From: Meghimatium bilineatum
Taxonomy: Eukaryota; Mollusca; Gastropoda; Stylommatophora; Philomycidae
Assembly (NCBI GenBank): GCA_034231615.1
Contig: CM067319.1
Coordinates: 5,783,501-5,847,500 of the forward strand
Direction of reading: 5' to 3'
Length of the DNA stretch: 64,000 nt
A program made the translations under genes and the position numbers. Within the stretch, counting starts at the first letter, position 1. The number at the start of each line of letters is the position of its first letter. The notes beneath the pieces are model-generated. The model did not search any database, had not been told where the DNA came from, and saw nothing but the letters and a program-made list of their open reading frames with translations. Of this stretch, positions 10,920-25,900 are shown piece after piece.

Positions 10920-13900
10920 CTGGAAATCAAAGGAAAATGGTATGCCTTGATTAGACCCAAAATAAAAATAAAAAGATTAGTTGCATATTCTATTCTGGGT
11001 GTAGTCATCAGCCAAGCATGTTTGGTTGCAGTGATTTTATTGCCAGTATTCATGTTCAGTAGTTTGTCTTTGCTTTGTGAACAGTCTCCGGTTGCAGAAT
11101 AGCTAGCGGTAGGATTTGTACCTAGTACCTTGGCCGTCACAGATGTGCACACTGTGCTGCTACAGAGCTAGATAATTAGAGAGGTGTGTACAAAATACCT
11201 TAAATAAAACCACTTTTACTGGCCTGGCAGGGCTGATTTAAAATGACTATGCCAAATGCAAAAGAGCCCCCAAAGCTCTCAAAATATCATATCACAAGTT
11301 TTAAGTCATGTATGGATAAAGTCTGAAGATTAACAACCACATTTCAGTCAAATTCTAATATCATCATCATCAAATGTCGTATCTGCAACAGACTCGCAAC
11401 ATATACTACTTAACAATTACATGAACAGAATTTAAGCACAAAAACACTCCAGGGTGCTGGCTGTGCATTCATTTTAATGAAACTGTTGACAACAACCTTT
11501 TGAATGTCCAGTGCTGGATGTCAGAAAAATTATTCCTCCTTCAAGGCTAGATATATGGCACACATGTGCACGATTTTTTAATTTTACAGAACAAAACAAT
11601 AGCGTACAAGCATATGCATATATCACACAATGACAGTGGGTCAAAGGGCATCATGAACCCATGGATTAGCAACTAACCAACCTTGCTTTGGTGGTGCACT
11701 CTGTCAAACTGAATCCTGTCCATCTCATGATGTTTCCCTCTCACTTCTATCTATACCTACCTCTCGTGCACCTCCTCTCAAAATCTACCTTCAAGTAAGA
11801 TCTTCAACAAGGTGTAATGTCTTTCAATATATCCTTAGTATAGATCATGTCTAATATGGTGAGACTTTCCTTGCCTCAAAGCCCCACAGCATTATTATAC
11901 AATGTTTTACCTCCTGCAAGTAGGATGCCATTTCTCAAAAATTTCAGACAGCTGATAGGAGAAGTCTTCTGGGTATGTAAGGCAACTCTGGAGCAGCTTA
12001 CCCACTGCACACAAAAGGATAAAAGAGCGCTACTGTTTATAATTCTTGGAATCTAAACCAACAACTAAACAGTAGTTCTTAATAGGGACCAGTATTAATA
12101 GTGGGTTACAAAAGATAGAATGAACAAGGAAGAAGAGTGTCACAGTGGGCAAATTATATGAATAATAAACTACGCCTAGCTACGCCCTACAGTCTCAAAG
12201 GTTAGTCTTAGTCACAGGCTGCACAGTTTCTGCATGTGTTCTCAAATTTCTGCCAGTTAGCATCCTGTAGATGGCAGAACATAACGTGTTGCATCAAGGT
12301 TCAGAGTATAACTGTCATTGCATTTTCTAGCTATAAACATCTAACCAGCATTGCTCTGTTGAGTCACACTGAACTTTGGGCCAGCCAACAGGACCCAATC
12401 CTCCTTTTTCTTCTGTTGCGACATGTATGGCTGGTGATGGAGCTACTATAACTTGTTCCCTTTCATGCCCATGCAACACATTGGCAGCTGCACATTAGCC
12501 AGGCTAACCTCGCACAAATTGAAACAAGATGCAACATAGTATTCCAAAAATACAACGCTGAATACAGGTTAAAATTATGCAGATATAGCAAATTGTTGGG
12601 ACATAAAAGATCTGTTACAGTGCAAAGACAGAAATCGTCTCGTTCGCATTTTGACATGTCTACACAGCAAGTCCGGTTTTCTTCATAAATGCTGCTGTAT
12701 TTGAAAGTCTCTTGGTGCTCCGATACAGCTTTCTGTGGATATCCATCTCTTCACAGTGCTCTTCTCTTAACTGGTTTAATGTATTAGTCTTCCACGATAT
12801 GTTCAGTGGCCTGTGCTGCATGCCCGCATAGACAAAGAGGTAATGGAACCAGTATTAGTCTATTTAAGTGGCTGTTTAGTCTGTTATGTCCTGTTCTGAG
12901 TAAACACAGAAATAATAATAATAATCACATGCTGTCTCCACAATGAAGGTCAGCTGTAATGGACCTCCAACATCCCGACTCTTGCTTTGGTGGTGTACTC
13001 TGCTAGACTGTAACCTGTCCGTCTTGTGATGTTTCTCTGCCTACCTCTTGCCCGTCTCCCTTTGACTTTACCTTCAAGTAAGATCTTCAACAAAGTTTCA
13101 TGTCTTTTAACGTGTCCACAATATTTTATTTGATTCATCTTTATTTCCTTTAATAGTTTTTTTCATACGAAGTGTTACTAGAACCACTTTGTTTTCTTCT
13201 CTTTCCATGATGTTCTACATATTCTTCTACATATCCACATCTCAAAGGTATCAATTCTGTCTACTAATTGTTTGTTTATTGCCCATGCTTCTGAGCCATA
13301 CATTAATATAGAATAGATGTCGCATTTTACAATTCTCGCTTTTTAACTTGTTTTTAGCGTATGTCATTAAAAGTACTTTTAGCCATTCCTATTCTCCGTT
13401 TAACCGGTTTCACATCTGCCATAATCTATGAACGTAATGGTATGTAAAAATACTGCAAACATTTGTGAGAGAACATGCTATATATAGACTTACCACGTGA
13501 GTGAGGAGCTGAATGACCATCGTACTAGCAGAAATCAATTCATCTGTAATTTCCTTCCGACGATTGGCTCCAAGACGCAGTGAGCGGCTACTAATCTGTT
13601 TAAATAAATATAAAAACAGATATTTTTTTTAAATAGATAAAATTAGAGTACTGATACAGATCATCTGCCTCTCTTTCTTTCAGATCCCTGTGGATCATAG
13701 GACTGAAGCGGTCTCTCTCCAATAATTCCTGTGCTGCACTGTCTTTTTCAACTGCACCAATAAGGTCCCATTTAATTGGACCTTCCCTCCACTGTTCTTC
13801 TCCAGGTGTTTCTGTCTTCCAACTCTCCTTTCCCTGAAGGTTCCAGTCAAACGCCTGCCTAGTTATAGTCAGGATTCTTTCAGATGGTGTGCCCTATCAA

Positions 13901-16900
13901 TCTCCATTTTCTTTTTCTGAATATGTTCTCAAACTTCTCCAGATTACCAGGATGTAATCCAGAGAATGGAATGCATTGTGCCAAGGTTTACAGTCAGACT
14001 GAGTTATTTGCACCTTTCGGCTTGACTCATTTGACTTCAGCATAATCCATTTCTATTTCTTATTTCCATCTCCACTAATCATCTGCGCTAGTGGTCCTAT
14101 TTTCACTGTGGAATGCATTTCAAAGAGGACAATATCACTCTGCGTTTGTCGGCTTATTTCCTGCAATACAGGAATCTCATTATCGCAATATTTCACTATC
14201 AACTTGTGTTCTAGAATGGGGAATAGTCACCAGTCTCATAGTTCCAAATGTCAAATCCATCGTAGTTTGTATGCAGCATCAGTTCACATGGCATGGGACA
14301 TGCTATGTAGTGTGAAAGTAGTTATGTTATGTTCCTCCAGGGCCATAGGCGGCGCATAGGGCAGAAACCATAGCCTTCCATTTCTGTCTTTGTGTTGCCA
14401 GGTCTTTCAATTGTTGTGTGTTGTTTAGGTTCATTGACATGCCTTCTCTATTAATGGTTCTTCATAGAGTTTCTCTAGGTCTCCCTCTTCTTCTTACTCC
14501 AGGTGGCACCCAATATAGTGATTGCTGGGGAATTCTTAGGCTGTTCATTCTGAGAACATGGCCGATGTAAGTCCAACGCCTTTGTCTAATGAAGGAAGAT
14601 ATATAGGTTTGTTTGCTTTCCTCTCTTATAGTAGTGTTAGATTTAAAGTCACTCCACTTAACGTTCAGAATGGTACGTAGGCATTTGTTTTCAAAGGAGT
14701 CGAGTCTTTTATCTGTGGCTTTTGTGGCTTTCCAACTTTCGAACCCATATGATAGAATAGGGATGATGTTGGAGTTAAACAACTTGAGTTTTGTGGTGTT
14801 TCTTAGTGTGTTTGACGTCCATATGTTGCGTAGTGTGAAAGTAGTACATGAAGATTTAACATTATTTGCAAGCAATGTCCTACAAAGTAGTTTTTCTCAA
14901 CTGCTGAGCCTCGGCAACATGCCCCCGTGAAAACTTGAATTGTAAAGTTATTTATGAGGATATAGAATCTGCGATAGAGCCCTGGTCTCACAAAGGTTGA
15001 GAATCATTGGTACATCAGCAACTGTGTGTTGCAGGGCCCAAAAGGGGAGCAAAGATCAACAACACTGTTTACCTTTTATGCATGTCATAAGAGGCAACAA
15101 AGTAGCTTATGGGGTGGAGTTGGCTGCCCCATCCCATGTTTGGTCAAAGTGATCCAGAAAAAATGCTTACGTCGGACGAGTCAGACCGAAAGGTGCAGAT
15201 ATCACAGCAAAGTTTTAAAACATGATATAACACATTCCATTTTCTTGATGACATCATATTAATCTGCAGAAATTTGAGAATGACCACATAAGTTGACAAT
15301 TAATGTCCTATAGAGCAATGCTTCTATAGGAAAGGTCACCTCCAGGTCTCGGCAACATGTCTACCAGGATAAAAACAAGTTGTGTAGGCGATGAGTGGAG
15401 TCATTGGAGAGAAGAAAGTCAAAGCAGGTGAAGTGTGTAAGTGATGAGTGGAGTCATTGGAGAGTGAAGATTGACTGAGAGTACATGAGCTGAGAGTGAA
15501 GATTGACTGAGAATACATGAGCTGAGAGTGAAGATTGACTGAGAATACATGAGCTGAGAGTGAAGATTGACTGAGAGAAAACCTGACCAGAAATTTCAAA
15601 AACTACACTCAACCAACACAACTGGAACTAGCAGCTACTACACCCTGAGATATCTGACCATCAGGTGCTACACCATGAGAGATTTACTGAATTGGGGATC
15701 TGACCATCAGGTGCTACACCATGAGAGATTTAATGAACAGGAGACCTGACCAGTACCTGCTACACTCTGAGAGATTTAATGAACAGGAGATCTGACCAGT
15801 ACCTGCTAAACTCAGAGATTTAATGAACAGGAGATATGACCAGTACCTGCTAAACTCAGAGATTTAATGAACAGGAGATATGACCAGTACCTGCTAAACT
15901 CTGAGAGATTTACTGAACAGGAGATATGACCAGTACCTGCTAAACTCTGAGATTTAATGAACAGGAGATCTGACTATCAGCTGCTACACCATGAGATATT
16001 TAATGAACAGGAGATCTGACCAGTACCTGCTACACCATGAAATATTTACTGAACCGGAGATATAAGAACCTATGGATATTTCCGGTAAGTGAGAATTCAT
16101 AATCAATATACCTAAATTTAAACATTCAAAATGTGAACCAGTTATGCAAATAAAAATCTGACCTCTTCTGGTAAAACTGTGAGAAGCTCCAGGAGAAAGC
16201 CCATATGTTCTTTACTGAACCTGTCAAGAGAAGACTACATCAATAAACAAGGTATGTGTGCATGTATTATGCCTTCTTTATTTAATACATCAACTATTGA
16301 TACATGAACTAATACTATTATTACTAAACATTCTTGTATTCAATGGAACAAGTGGTTGCAACTGTCAATCTCTGCTAAAGTGTATTGTGGACAACCTTTA
16401 GCTTTATCAGGGATGGAGATACACTATCAGTAAGGGGATGTTTGAGAGGGCATTTTTAAAACATAAATAATAGTTTATCACTTTTGTCGCCCGTGTGTTG
16501 CCTGGGCCCGAAAGGGGAGCAAAGAATAGCAATACTGTTTACCTTCCACGCATGTCGTAAAAGGCGACTAAGGAGGTTATGGGATGGAGTTGGCTGTCCC
16601 ATACCATATAGGGTCAGTGACCCAAAACCATGCTGAAGTCGGATGTGTCAGATATCGCAGCAATGCTGTAAACGATGACAAAACGCATTCTGTTCTCCGG
16701 ACTACATCCTGCTAATCTGCAGGAGTTTGAGAACGTACGAAGAAGACAATCACTTTTGTGACATATTTTGCAATCTTATTTTGACAAAAAAATTATGGGG
16801 GATTGTATTTTTAAACCCACAATTTTAACTTGCTTCTATCTATCTATATGCCATGGCCATTGTTTGTCTTGCGGAATCAGGGGTAGAAGAGTTCTCTGGA

Positions 16901-19900
16901 GATGGCCTTCTTGTGTCCTATATGTAAGCTTGTTCCCATAGCCTCTTTGATTTCTATTATCCATCTTTTACATGGTCTGTCTTTGGCTTCATAGCCATGA
17001 TGTCTATGTGTCATGACCATCTGTAGCATGCTATCTGTTGGTAGTCGAAGTGTATGAAAATCACTTGATCTGTTGTCTTGGCTCTTGATGTGTTCCAATA
17101 CTAATATTGTTTTGGTTATCTGTCTGATGTTATCATTTCTAATTCTATCTCTTAATGACACTCCGAGTATTCTTCGTAGACATGTCATTTCTGCTGTCAC
17201 TATTTTTATTTTGCCTTGTGCTGTCATTGTCCAGGTTTGGCACTGGTAGCACAGTGATGGAATAATAATAGTCTGGTATAATGCAACTTTAGTATACAAG
17301 ACTTATTATTTAACTTGCTTTTTAGTACTAAATGTCCTGTTCTGAATTTGGGGGGAGGGGGGAATGAATATGTAGAAGTAATATGTCTGTCAAATCCACA
17401 CCCCTTCCCAGTGAACTAGACTCTTCCAATAAGTCTCCTCTGATGTCCTTGACATGCATGGTAGGTCAGTGTTGTTGCTGTTCTTTATTCCCCTTTCGTA
17501 TTCTGCAGTACGCTGGTGCTAACATTTGTATTCAACAGTCTCAAATTATTTCTATACAAATAAATAATAAATACTCTAATCAAGAACCCCGTTCTGATGC
17601 CATTGAGATGTATTGGAAAACACATGTTTTAGTTAGATGAACAGCACCAACACACCTACGGAGGATGTGATTAACATCATGCCTGATGTCTGCACTATTT
17701 TGTGTTTTAACCTTTAGCACGCTCAAGTGGAGTGCGTTCAACAATAGTTTAATCTGTATAAGATAGCAGTGGTCGAGTGTACAAGCCCCAAAAAAGCCCT
17801 GTTGCTAGGTGCTAATCAATAAAAGAAGCCACATATTTAAAATTTTGATTACCAGATTATTTGAAATCTGGCAAGTTATTTAATTTGACCTCCTTTTTTC
17901 TGCTAGGTTAGTGGCAACATGCACCGAATGTCAGTGAAATATCAAAATTTTCACAATCTGTGCACATCTACAAACAAGAGCAGCACCATGAAAGTGAATC
18001 AGATTTTATAGACTTGTTTTATCGTAATGTCAGTAAAACCATTAAGCATTGTGATTCGGATGATGAATTCTTGAGTGGTAAGTTGATATCACACTCAAAA
18101 ATAGGTTAGATAATGCTGGTTTATATATTTTGACATCAAACATTAACTGTTTTGAAGCGATTCAGTTTTGGACTAGATCTAGCTTTAGAGAACAATTTTA
18201 TGACAAATCTATAAGGTTTATTCATTTTCCTCAGTAAAATTATGACAATTTGACCATAAATACTGTAGAATTCAGTCTGTATGACACTAATGTCACTCCA
18301 GGAAATTTCCCCAAAAAGGTCAGATTTTTTTTCTCGTTAAAATTTGTCGTGTGAAAAAACGTCTTTACGACCTTTTTCACACATCTCATATCATACACAA
18401 ACACAGCTTACACCAATATATGCAAAATTCAATTCTTTATTTATATGTACAAATATTATTTAAATATCTCTAACAACAAATCACATTTTCAAAACAGCAA
18501 CCAACTATTACACATTTTCAAAAAATAATCAGGCTGAAGGAGAGAAATTACGTAATTGTAAACATAGAGTGCTAAAGGTTAATATAAAGTAAATACCATT
18601 TAGTATTGCGATTGTAATATAGGCTGTGCTGTATTGTCATGCATAACTGTATGCTTTTGATAAAGAGCCATTGCTGGCAACATTGATTTGAGTTTATATT
18701 CATGTGTGCTTCCAGTGTGATTTGAGTTTATATTCATGTGTGCTTCCAGTGTGATTTGAGTTTATATTCATGTGTGCTTCCAGTGTGATTTGAGTTTATA
18801 TTCATGTGTGCTTCCAGTGTGATTTGAGTTTATATTCATGTGTGCTTCCAGTGTGATTTGAGTTTATATTCATGTGTGCTTCCAGTGTGATTTGAGTTTA
18901 TATTCATGTGTGCTTCCAGTGGTGATTTGAGTTTATATTCATGTGTGCTTCCAGTGGTGATTTGAGTTTATATTCATGTGTGCTTCCAGTGTGATTTGAG
19001 TTTATATTCATGTGTGCTTCCAGTGGTGATTTGAGTTTATATTCATGTGTGCTTCCAGTGTGATTTGAGTTTATATTCATGTGTGCTTCCAGTGTGATTT
19101 GAGTTTATATTCATGTGTGCTTCCAGTGGTGATTTGAGTTTATATTCATGTGTGCTTCCAGTGGTGATTTGAGTTTATATTCATGTGTGCTTCCAGTGGT
19201 GATCTGAGTTTATATTCATGTGTGCTTCCAGTGGTGATTTGAGTTTATATTCATGTGTGCTTCCAGTGGTGATCTGAGTTTATATTCATGTGTGCTTCCA
19301 GTGGTGATTTGAGTTTATATTCATGTGTGCTTCCAGTGGTGATTTGAGTTTATATTCATGTGTGCTTCCAGTGTGATTTGAGTTTATATTCATGTGTGCT
19401 TCCAGTGTGATTTGAGTTTATATTCATGTGTGCTTCCAGTGTGATTTGAGTTTATATTCATGTGTGCTTCCAGTGGTGATTTGAGTTTATATTCATGTGT
19501 GCTTCCAGTGGTGATTTGAGTTTATATTCATGTGTGCTTCCAGTGGTGATTTGAGTTTATATTCATGTGTGCTTCCAGTGGTGATTTGAGTTTATATTCA
19601 TGTGTGCTTCCAGTGGTGATCTGAGTTTATATTCATGTGTGCTTCCAGTGGTGATTTGAGTTTATATTCATGTGTGCTTCCAGTGGTGATTTGAGTTTAT
19701 ATTCATGTGTGCTTCCAGTGTGATTTGAGTTTATATTCATGTGTGCTTCCAGTGTGATTTGAGTTTATATTCATGTGTGCTTCCAGTGTGATTTGAGTTT
19801 ATATTCATGTGTGCTTCCAGTGGTGATTTGAGTTTATATTCATGTGTGCTTCCAGTGGTGATTTGAGTTTATATTCATGTGTGCTTCCAGTGGTGATCTG

Positions 19901-22900
19901 AGTTTATATTCATGTGTGCTTCCAGTGGTGATTTGAGTTTATATTCATGTGTGCTTCCAGTGGTGATTTGAGTTTATATTCATGTGTGCTTCCAGTGTGA
20001 TTTGAGTTTATATTCATGTGTGCTTCCAGTGTGATTTGAGTTTATATTCATGTGTGCTTCCAGTGTGATTTGAGTTTATATTCATGTGTGCTTCCAGTGG
20101 TGATTTGAGTTTATATTCATGTGTGCTTCCAGTGGTGATTTGAGTTTATATTCATGTGTGCTTCCAGTGTGATTTGAGTTTATATTCATGTGTGCTTCCA
20201 GTGGTGATTTGAGTTTATATTCATGTGTGCTTCCAGTGGTGATTTGCAAAACTTCATTATTTTAACTTGGAAGTCCTCATCAGATCACATGCCAAATGAC
20301 GTAGGCGACCATGAACCTTCACAAATTTATTTCCAGTATTTTTTATCAGGATCGTTATTAACTCTGTGCCATGCCACGATGGCCGACTATCGAATATTTT
20401 CTCACGCTATCATCTATGATCACTCTTGGCTTTTATCTTGCCTGTTGTAACTGTTCTCCAGATCTCCATGTCTTATAGCGTGCCTGGAAACAGAAGTAAT
20501 CATTCCAGCTGAGATTTTGGTGAAACGTCAATTCTAATATGCTTACGCTCCAGAGATATATATTGAAAGAAACTGTAACTCTAACCTCTCAATGAAGTCA
20601 ACGACAGCTGATTTCCACGTAGCCATCTGAAGGGCAAGGTCTGCTAAGGCCAAGGACAACTGAGGAAAAAATAATGATTATAAATAAGACACTTGTTAAG
20701 ATTGTTTGTTTGTATCTCCAAGAATTACAATAAAGGGGCTTGTCTCCTATATGCAATGAGGGGTATTTATCCAGAGCTTTCTTTCATGCCCAGAAGACTT
20801 TAAATCTCAGCTTTACATCTCAGCGGTATTCACAGCTTTAAGAAGAGTTTTTATGTAACTAGGATAATGTAATGTTGTTGCTGGTCTAACTAATAACTGA
20901 CAAATAATAGGACTGTTGTAAAAAAAAATTAAAGAAATAAAAACAATAAGAATTTTTCTACATTATGGTCCAACTGGGACATTTACCGAGAAATAAATAC
21001 AAATAAAATAAACACACAAATTAAAGTACAGTGATGGTTTCACAATCCCATTTTCCTGTATAGATACGACTTCCTTTAGTTGGACTGTGGAAAAAGTCCT
21101 TGTTCCTCACTTGGACCATACGTGAAAAAAGTTTTTGTTCCTTATTTGGACCATACATGAAAAAAGTCCTAGTTCCTCACTTGGATCATACATGGAGAGA
21201 GTCCTTGTTCCTTACTTGGACCATAAGTGGAGAGAGTCCCTGTTCCTTTGTTTTCTGTTATTTCTTTTTTTTTTTTACATCAGTTATATTATTTGTGAGT
21301 TAAACCAGTAAAAATATTACATTATTCTAGGGGTGTTTATGTGAGTGTAGCAGTCATGTTCCACCATTGTGTATGCAGACATCCAATCACAAGAAAGTCC
21401 TGCAACCATTTGGTGGTATCAATGGTGATTCTTTTTTACCCCACAGTCCACAAGTTTCAATACATCCATGATTCTGACAACATCGAACTTTGCCTGAGTG
21501 ATAATAACAGATTTGAAATGTGCAATAATCATATTTTATGGCTGTCAATGACTGGCTAGGTAATAGGTCTGTTGATTATTCTCTTTGGACACATCCATAG
21601 GTGCTCAGATCTCCGCTTCAGTAAATCTCTCAGGGTATAACAGCTGATGGTTCCGGTTATATGTTGGTTCACTACTCTTTTTTAAATCCTTGTCAGGGGT
21701 TCTCTTCAGGCCATGCCCATCCTCACTCCTAATTTGCGCACTCGCGATATTGACTCATGCTCATTCATCTCAAAATCCTCTGATCGTAAGGACTCACAAA
21801 GAGCAATGAGAATATCTGCTCAGTCCATAGACTGACCATCTGTTGTGGTAGCAAGGCTAGCTAATTGGTTGGCCTGTTCGCTCCCCCCCACGGCCGTGAC
21901 GATGATAAGCGTGAGTTCTCATAGTGATTCCCGCATTTTAGCTCTCTCCAATGACTCCACCCATCCCCTACGTACATCACCTGTTTTTGAATCATGAGTT
22001 TCTGAATTATATTCAGTGAGTCACTTAGTATGCATGTATGGGAATAGGTTTGCGATTCCAGCGAGTTAAGTGCCTGCGTTACGGTGAATACTTCCATTGT
22101 TAGAGAGCTTGTTGCGCTAAAGGTGCCACTGGCTTTGTGTACTGTTCTTCCTTTTGATCTGGCAGTAAAGGCACATGTACATCGGTGGTGATGGATGACT
22201 AACCCGCTAACATTGGCAGATTTACATAAGTGCCAATGACAGATCTTAACTGCATAAGTGTCAACTAGCACGGATTATTAACATCAATATTAATATGGAT
22301 TTTGTCCCCCCCCCCCACAAAGAGTTTCAACAACTTTTTTTTAATAAAAGAAGGACAATTGGTGTTAAATTTTCTGGTAATTATTACTTTATTACTAAGG
22401 CGATCATTTTTATCTCACACACTCATATTGGGGAGGGGGGAATAAAAAAATAACATTAAGTGAGATTTTTTATGCGTGCGAATTTATGAGAAAATAAGTT
22501 GACATCTATGTAAATGAGTGATGCTACTTACATTACCTATGTTACCTACGTGACAATGACAAACTGTACCTGAGTGACAATAACAGGTGGTGTTCCTGGT
22601 GCTATTTTTGATGCATGCCCAAGCAAGGAATCACGAAGGGACTGGAAGAGAAACATTTCATAATCATTTGACATTGACATACCTGTTACAGCAAACAAAT
22701 TAACAAAATATGCAAAACATTACAATTTTTTTTTACTAATACAATTCCTGAATTTTAATTACCCCTGATCAGAGATAATGGAAAACAATCTCAACTTCAG
22801 AAGACCTGCACTTTTTTAAGAATGGCATTGTGCTGACCGGTACAATGGTCCACCGGGCACTTTTTTTTGCTTGTCCCGTTTCATTCAATATTACATTTTT

Positions 22901-25900
22901 ATTTTGCGCCACGTTAATACCTGGCTATGACCTTTGCTTAGGTCGCAGTTCTCACTTTCTCTGCATATTTACATCGTAAATTTGCGTATCAAATATAACA
23001 TGGAAAGTGGCAGGTACGCTTTTTGTTAGAAAGGCCTAATGTTTTCGACAACGAGAAAGAAATTCTTGGTACTAATTGTGACATAGCGAATTTTGCCGGA
23101 GTGATGTAGTTTTTGAGTAGAAGTTGTGAATTTTGTTGAAACCATTGGGTCTGTACATAATCTTGATGAGATTGCCACACATGAATACTTTAGCATCATT
23201 GTCAATGAGGAGTTTATAAATTTGCAGCCGATCTAACAAATTTGTATATAATATGACACACTGACCCTGTCTATCAGTCTGAAAGTTAGTGACAGTCATT
23301 ATGCAGCCGCCTGGGTAACTATCTACCTGACCACAGACACCCATGCTTAACTGTTACTTTCTTAGTGTCTGAACTGTACACATAAACATTTTTTATTTCT
23401 ACTTTCTTATGCATTGTTGAACACACTGCCTGATCTTACCAGGTGGGATTCAGATGGTAACTCATGGAAAGCATACTGGATCTGCAAAAATAAAATGTAG
23501 ATGATTAGAATACCATATTATCAAACGATGGAAAGATTGATGTGATGCGATCTGAATGGGTATATATGTCAAGCAATCATACAAATAGCATCTGGTCATT
23601 TCTTCTGGAATGATTCAGCAATATTTATAATCTTTCGCTTTGGCTCACTGATTATGTCATAATACCTGTACATGTTTCTTAGTTTTTTTATGTGCTAAAT
23701 ACATCATCATCAGGTAGCATATCTTAGACAAGATATAGCAGTCAGCACAGCCTTTTTAAACTCCTGTAGATCTTGAGCCAATCTTCCTTCTTCTGTGTCA
23801 TGTTCAGGTGATCTATGATATCTTTTGTTCACCTTCTTCTGTCTTACTTCTTTTTCATTGTCCTGGTATCATCCCCTCCATTATGGTATTTTCTAGTCTG
23901 TCATGTTGTTTGATATGGCCAGAATATTTAATTTTTTTTTTAGAGAACCGTAACAACTATGATAATGTATTATTGTGACTGGTAACTAATATAAATAACA
24001 AATAGTAAAACGAATATCAATGAGATATAACCACACAAAAAAACAAGAACTTTTTCCACGTTACAGTCTAATAGGGATCTTTATCAAGAACAAATACGAA
24101 TCAGAATATTTGTTACCAACAAAAATAATAATTGATTACAGTTGTTATCACTTCTTAGTTTAATTACTGCGACACTCTCCACCTTGTCGGATATCCTGAC
24201 AGTGCTCTCCACCTTGGATATCCTGGCAGTGCTCTCCACCTTGTCGGATATCCTGACCGTGTTATTTATAAATAGAACCTTGTTTTTTAAGCCAGTTTTC
24301 TTTTACTTTTAAAATATCCTAGTAATGTACTAAACAACTTACTACATGAAGACTTATCTTTATTCCTAACGGCATGTTGCTGCCCTGGAACATACCTTTA
24401 TCTTAATTCACAGGGCAGAATGTATTGTATCATGGTTTATCTACCAAATTTGCTGAACACACTTGACTTCACTGAATCTGTGGGTTCACTTGGACATTCT
24501 AGTGATGGAGATGTCCACCAAAACCCAGCAAATACTAAGCAGCCTCTTACAACATGCATGGCATACTTTCTTTGCTCCCTTTTCATACCCTGCTAATCAG
24601 ACCAATGAATTAAAAACAGAACTGCATTTTGTTGTGTATTTACCTTTGTCCTCATGGTTTGAGCAGCAAAATAGCATGATTCTAAACTCTGATTCTGTTG
24701 CAGAAGCTGGTCAGCAATCTGCCATGCATATACCTGTCATTAAAATAATAATTCATTAATAATTTCTATTAAATATTTACTAATCCAGTCATCATTTGCT
24801 AATTTCAGAAAGGTGAAAGGTCAACCAAAACGATGAAGCACTAGTCATATCAGTGTTTAAATGTCCTTGCCACAAATCAACTTACCAAGAATTGTGAAAA
24901 GAATATTTCTCTTGATGATTGTTTAAATTCAGTAATTAGCTGTTAAAATGTCTAATCAGAGAACATAGAACACAAAGGAATATTATGGATGTTCCTGGTG
25001 TAAAATTCTTTCAACTGTTACAGAAACATGAGATGAAAACACCTGTTAGAGAAATATGGGATGAAAACACTTGTTACAGAAACATGGGATGAAAACACCT
25101 CTGTTACAGAAACTTGGGAGAAAGACACAGAAACATAGAATAGAAAAACTTGCTACAGAAACATAGAAAGAAAAAACCTGTTAATACTTTCACAGAAAAA
25201 ATGTGATGAATGCACCTGTTACAGAAACATGGGATGAAAACATCTGTTACAGAAACATGGGATGAAAACATCTCTGTTACAGAAACATGGGATGAAAACA
25301 TCTCTGTTACAGCAACACAGGATTAAAAACACCTCAAACTGTTACAGAAACATGGGAAAAAACCTCTGCTACAGAAACATGGGATGATAACACCTGTTAC
25401 AGAAACAAGGGATTAAAAACACCTCAACTGTCAGATAAACAGAACATAAACACCTCAAACTGTTAGATACAAAATAAACACATGTAAAATAAACAGAACA
25501 ATAACAATTTATGTCACAAAAACAGCACATAAATACTTAATACTCAGATAAACAGAACATAAACAAAACCTTTAAAAAGTTACAGAAACAGAAAAATAAA
25601 CACTTCCAAATCTATCAGAAACACAGAACAAAAATAAACTAGTACATTGTGTCATTGATAAGGAGTAACACTAGTTACAGAGAAAATCAAATTGTATAGT
25701 CAGAGAAAAGAATTATCTTCTTCAGCGTTCATTCTCAAACTCCCACTGGATCTCTCTTATAGGAGGACAATGGTCCAACAAGATTTCCAGCAGGATGTAA
25801 TCCAGAAAATGGAAATGCGTTGTTTCGCCGTTTTTATTTGCGCCAATGGCCCGACACATCTGTCTTCGGCAGAAAAGAATTATGTTTTCTAATTCGGACA

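Noticed and set aside
18676-20246. CRISPR-like array
   Set aside because: Units are contiguous with no unique spacers, and the host is a eukaryote.
21861-22271. Host RNase H gene
   Set aside because: Sequence matches LINE RNase H copies in the window, with frameshifts and missing last motif.
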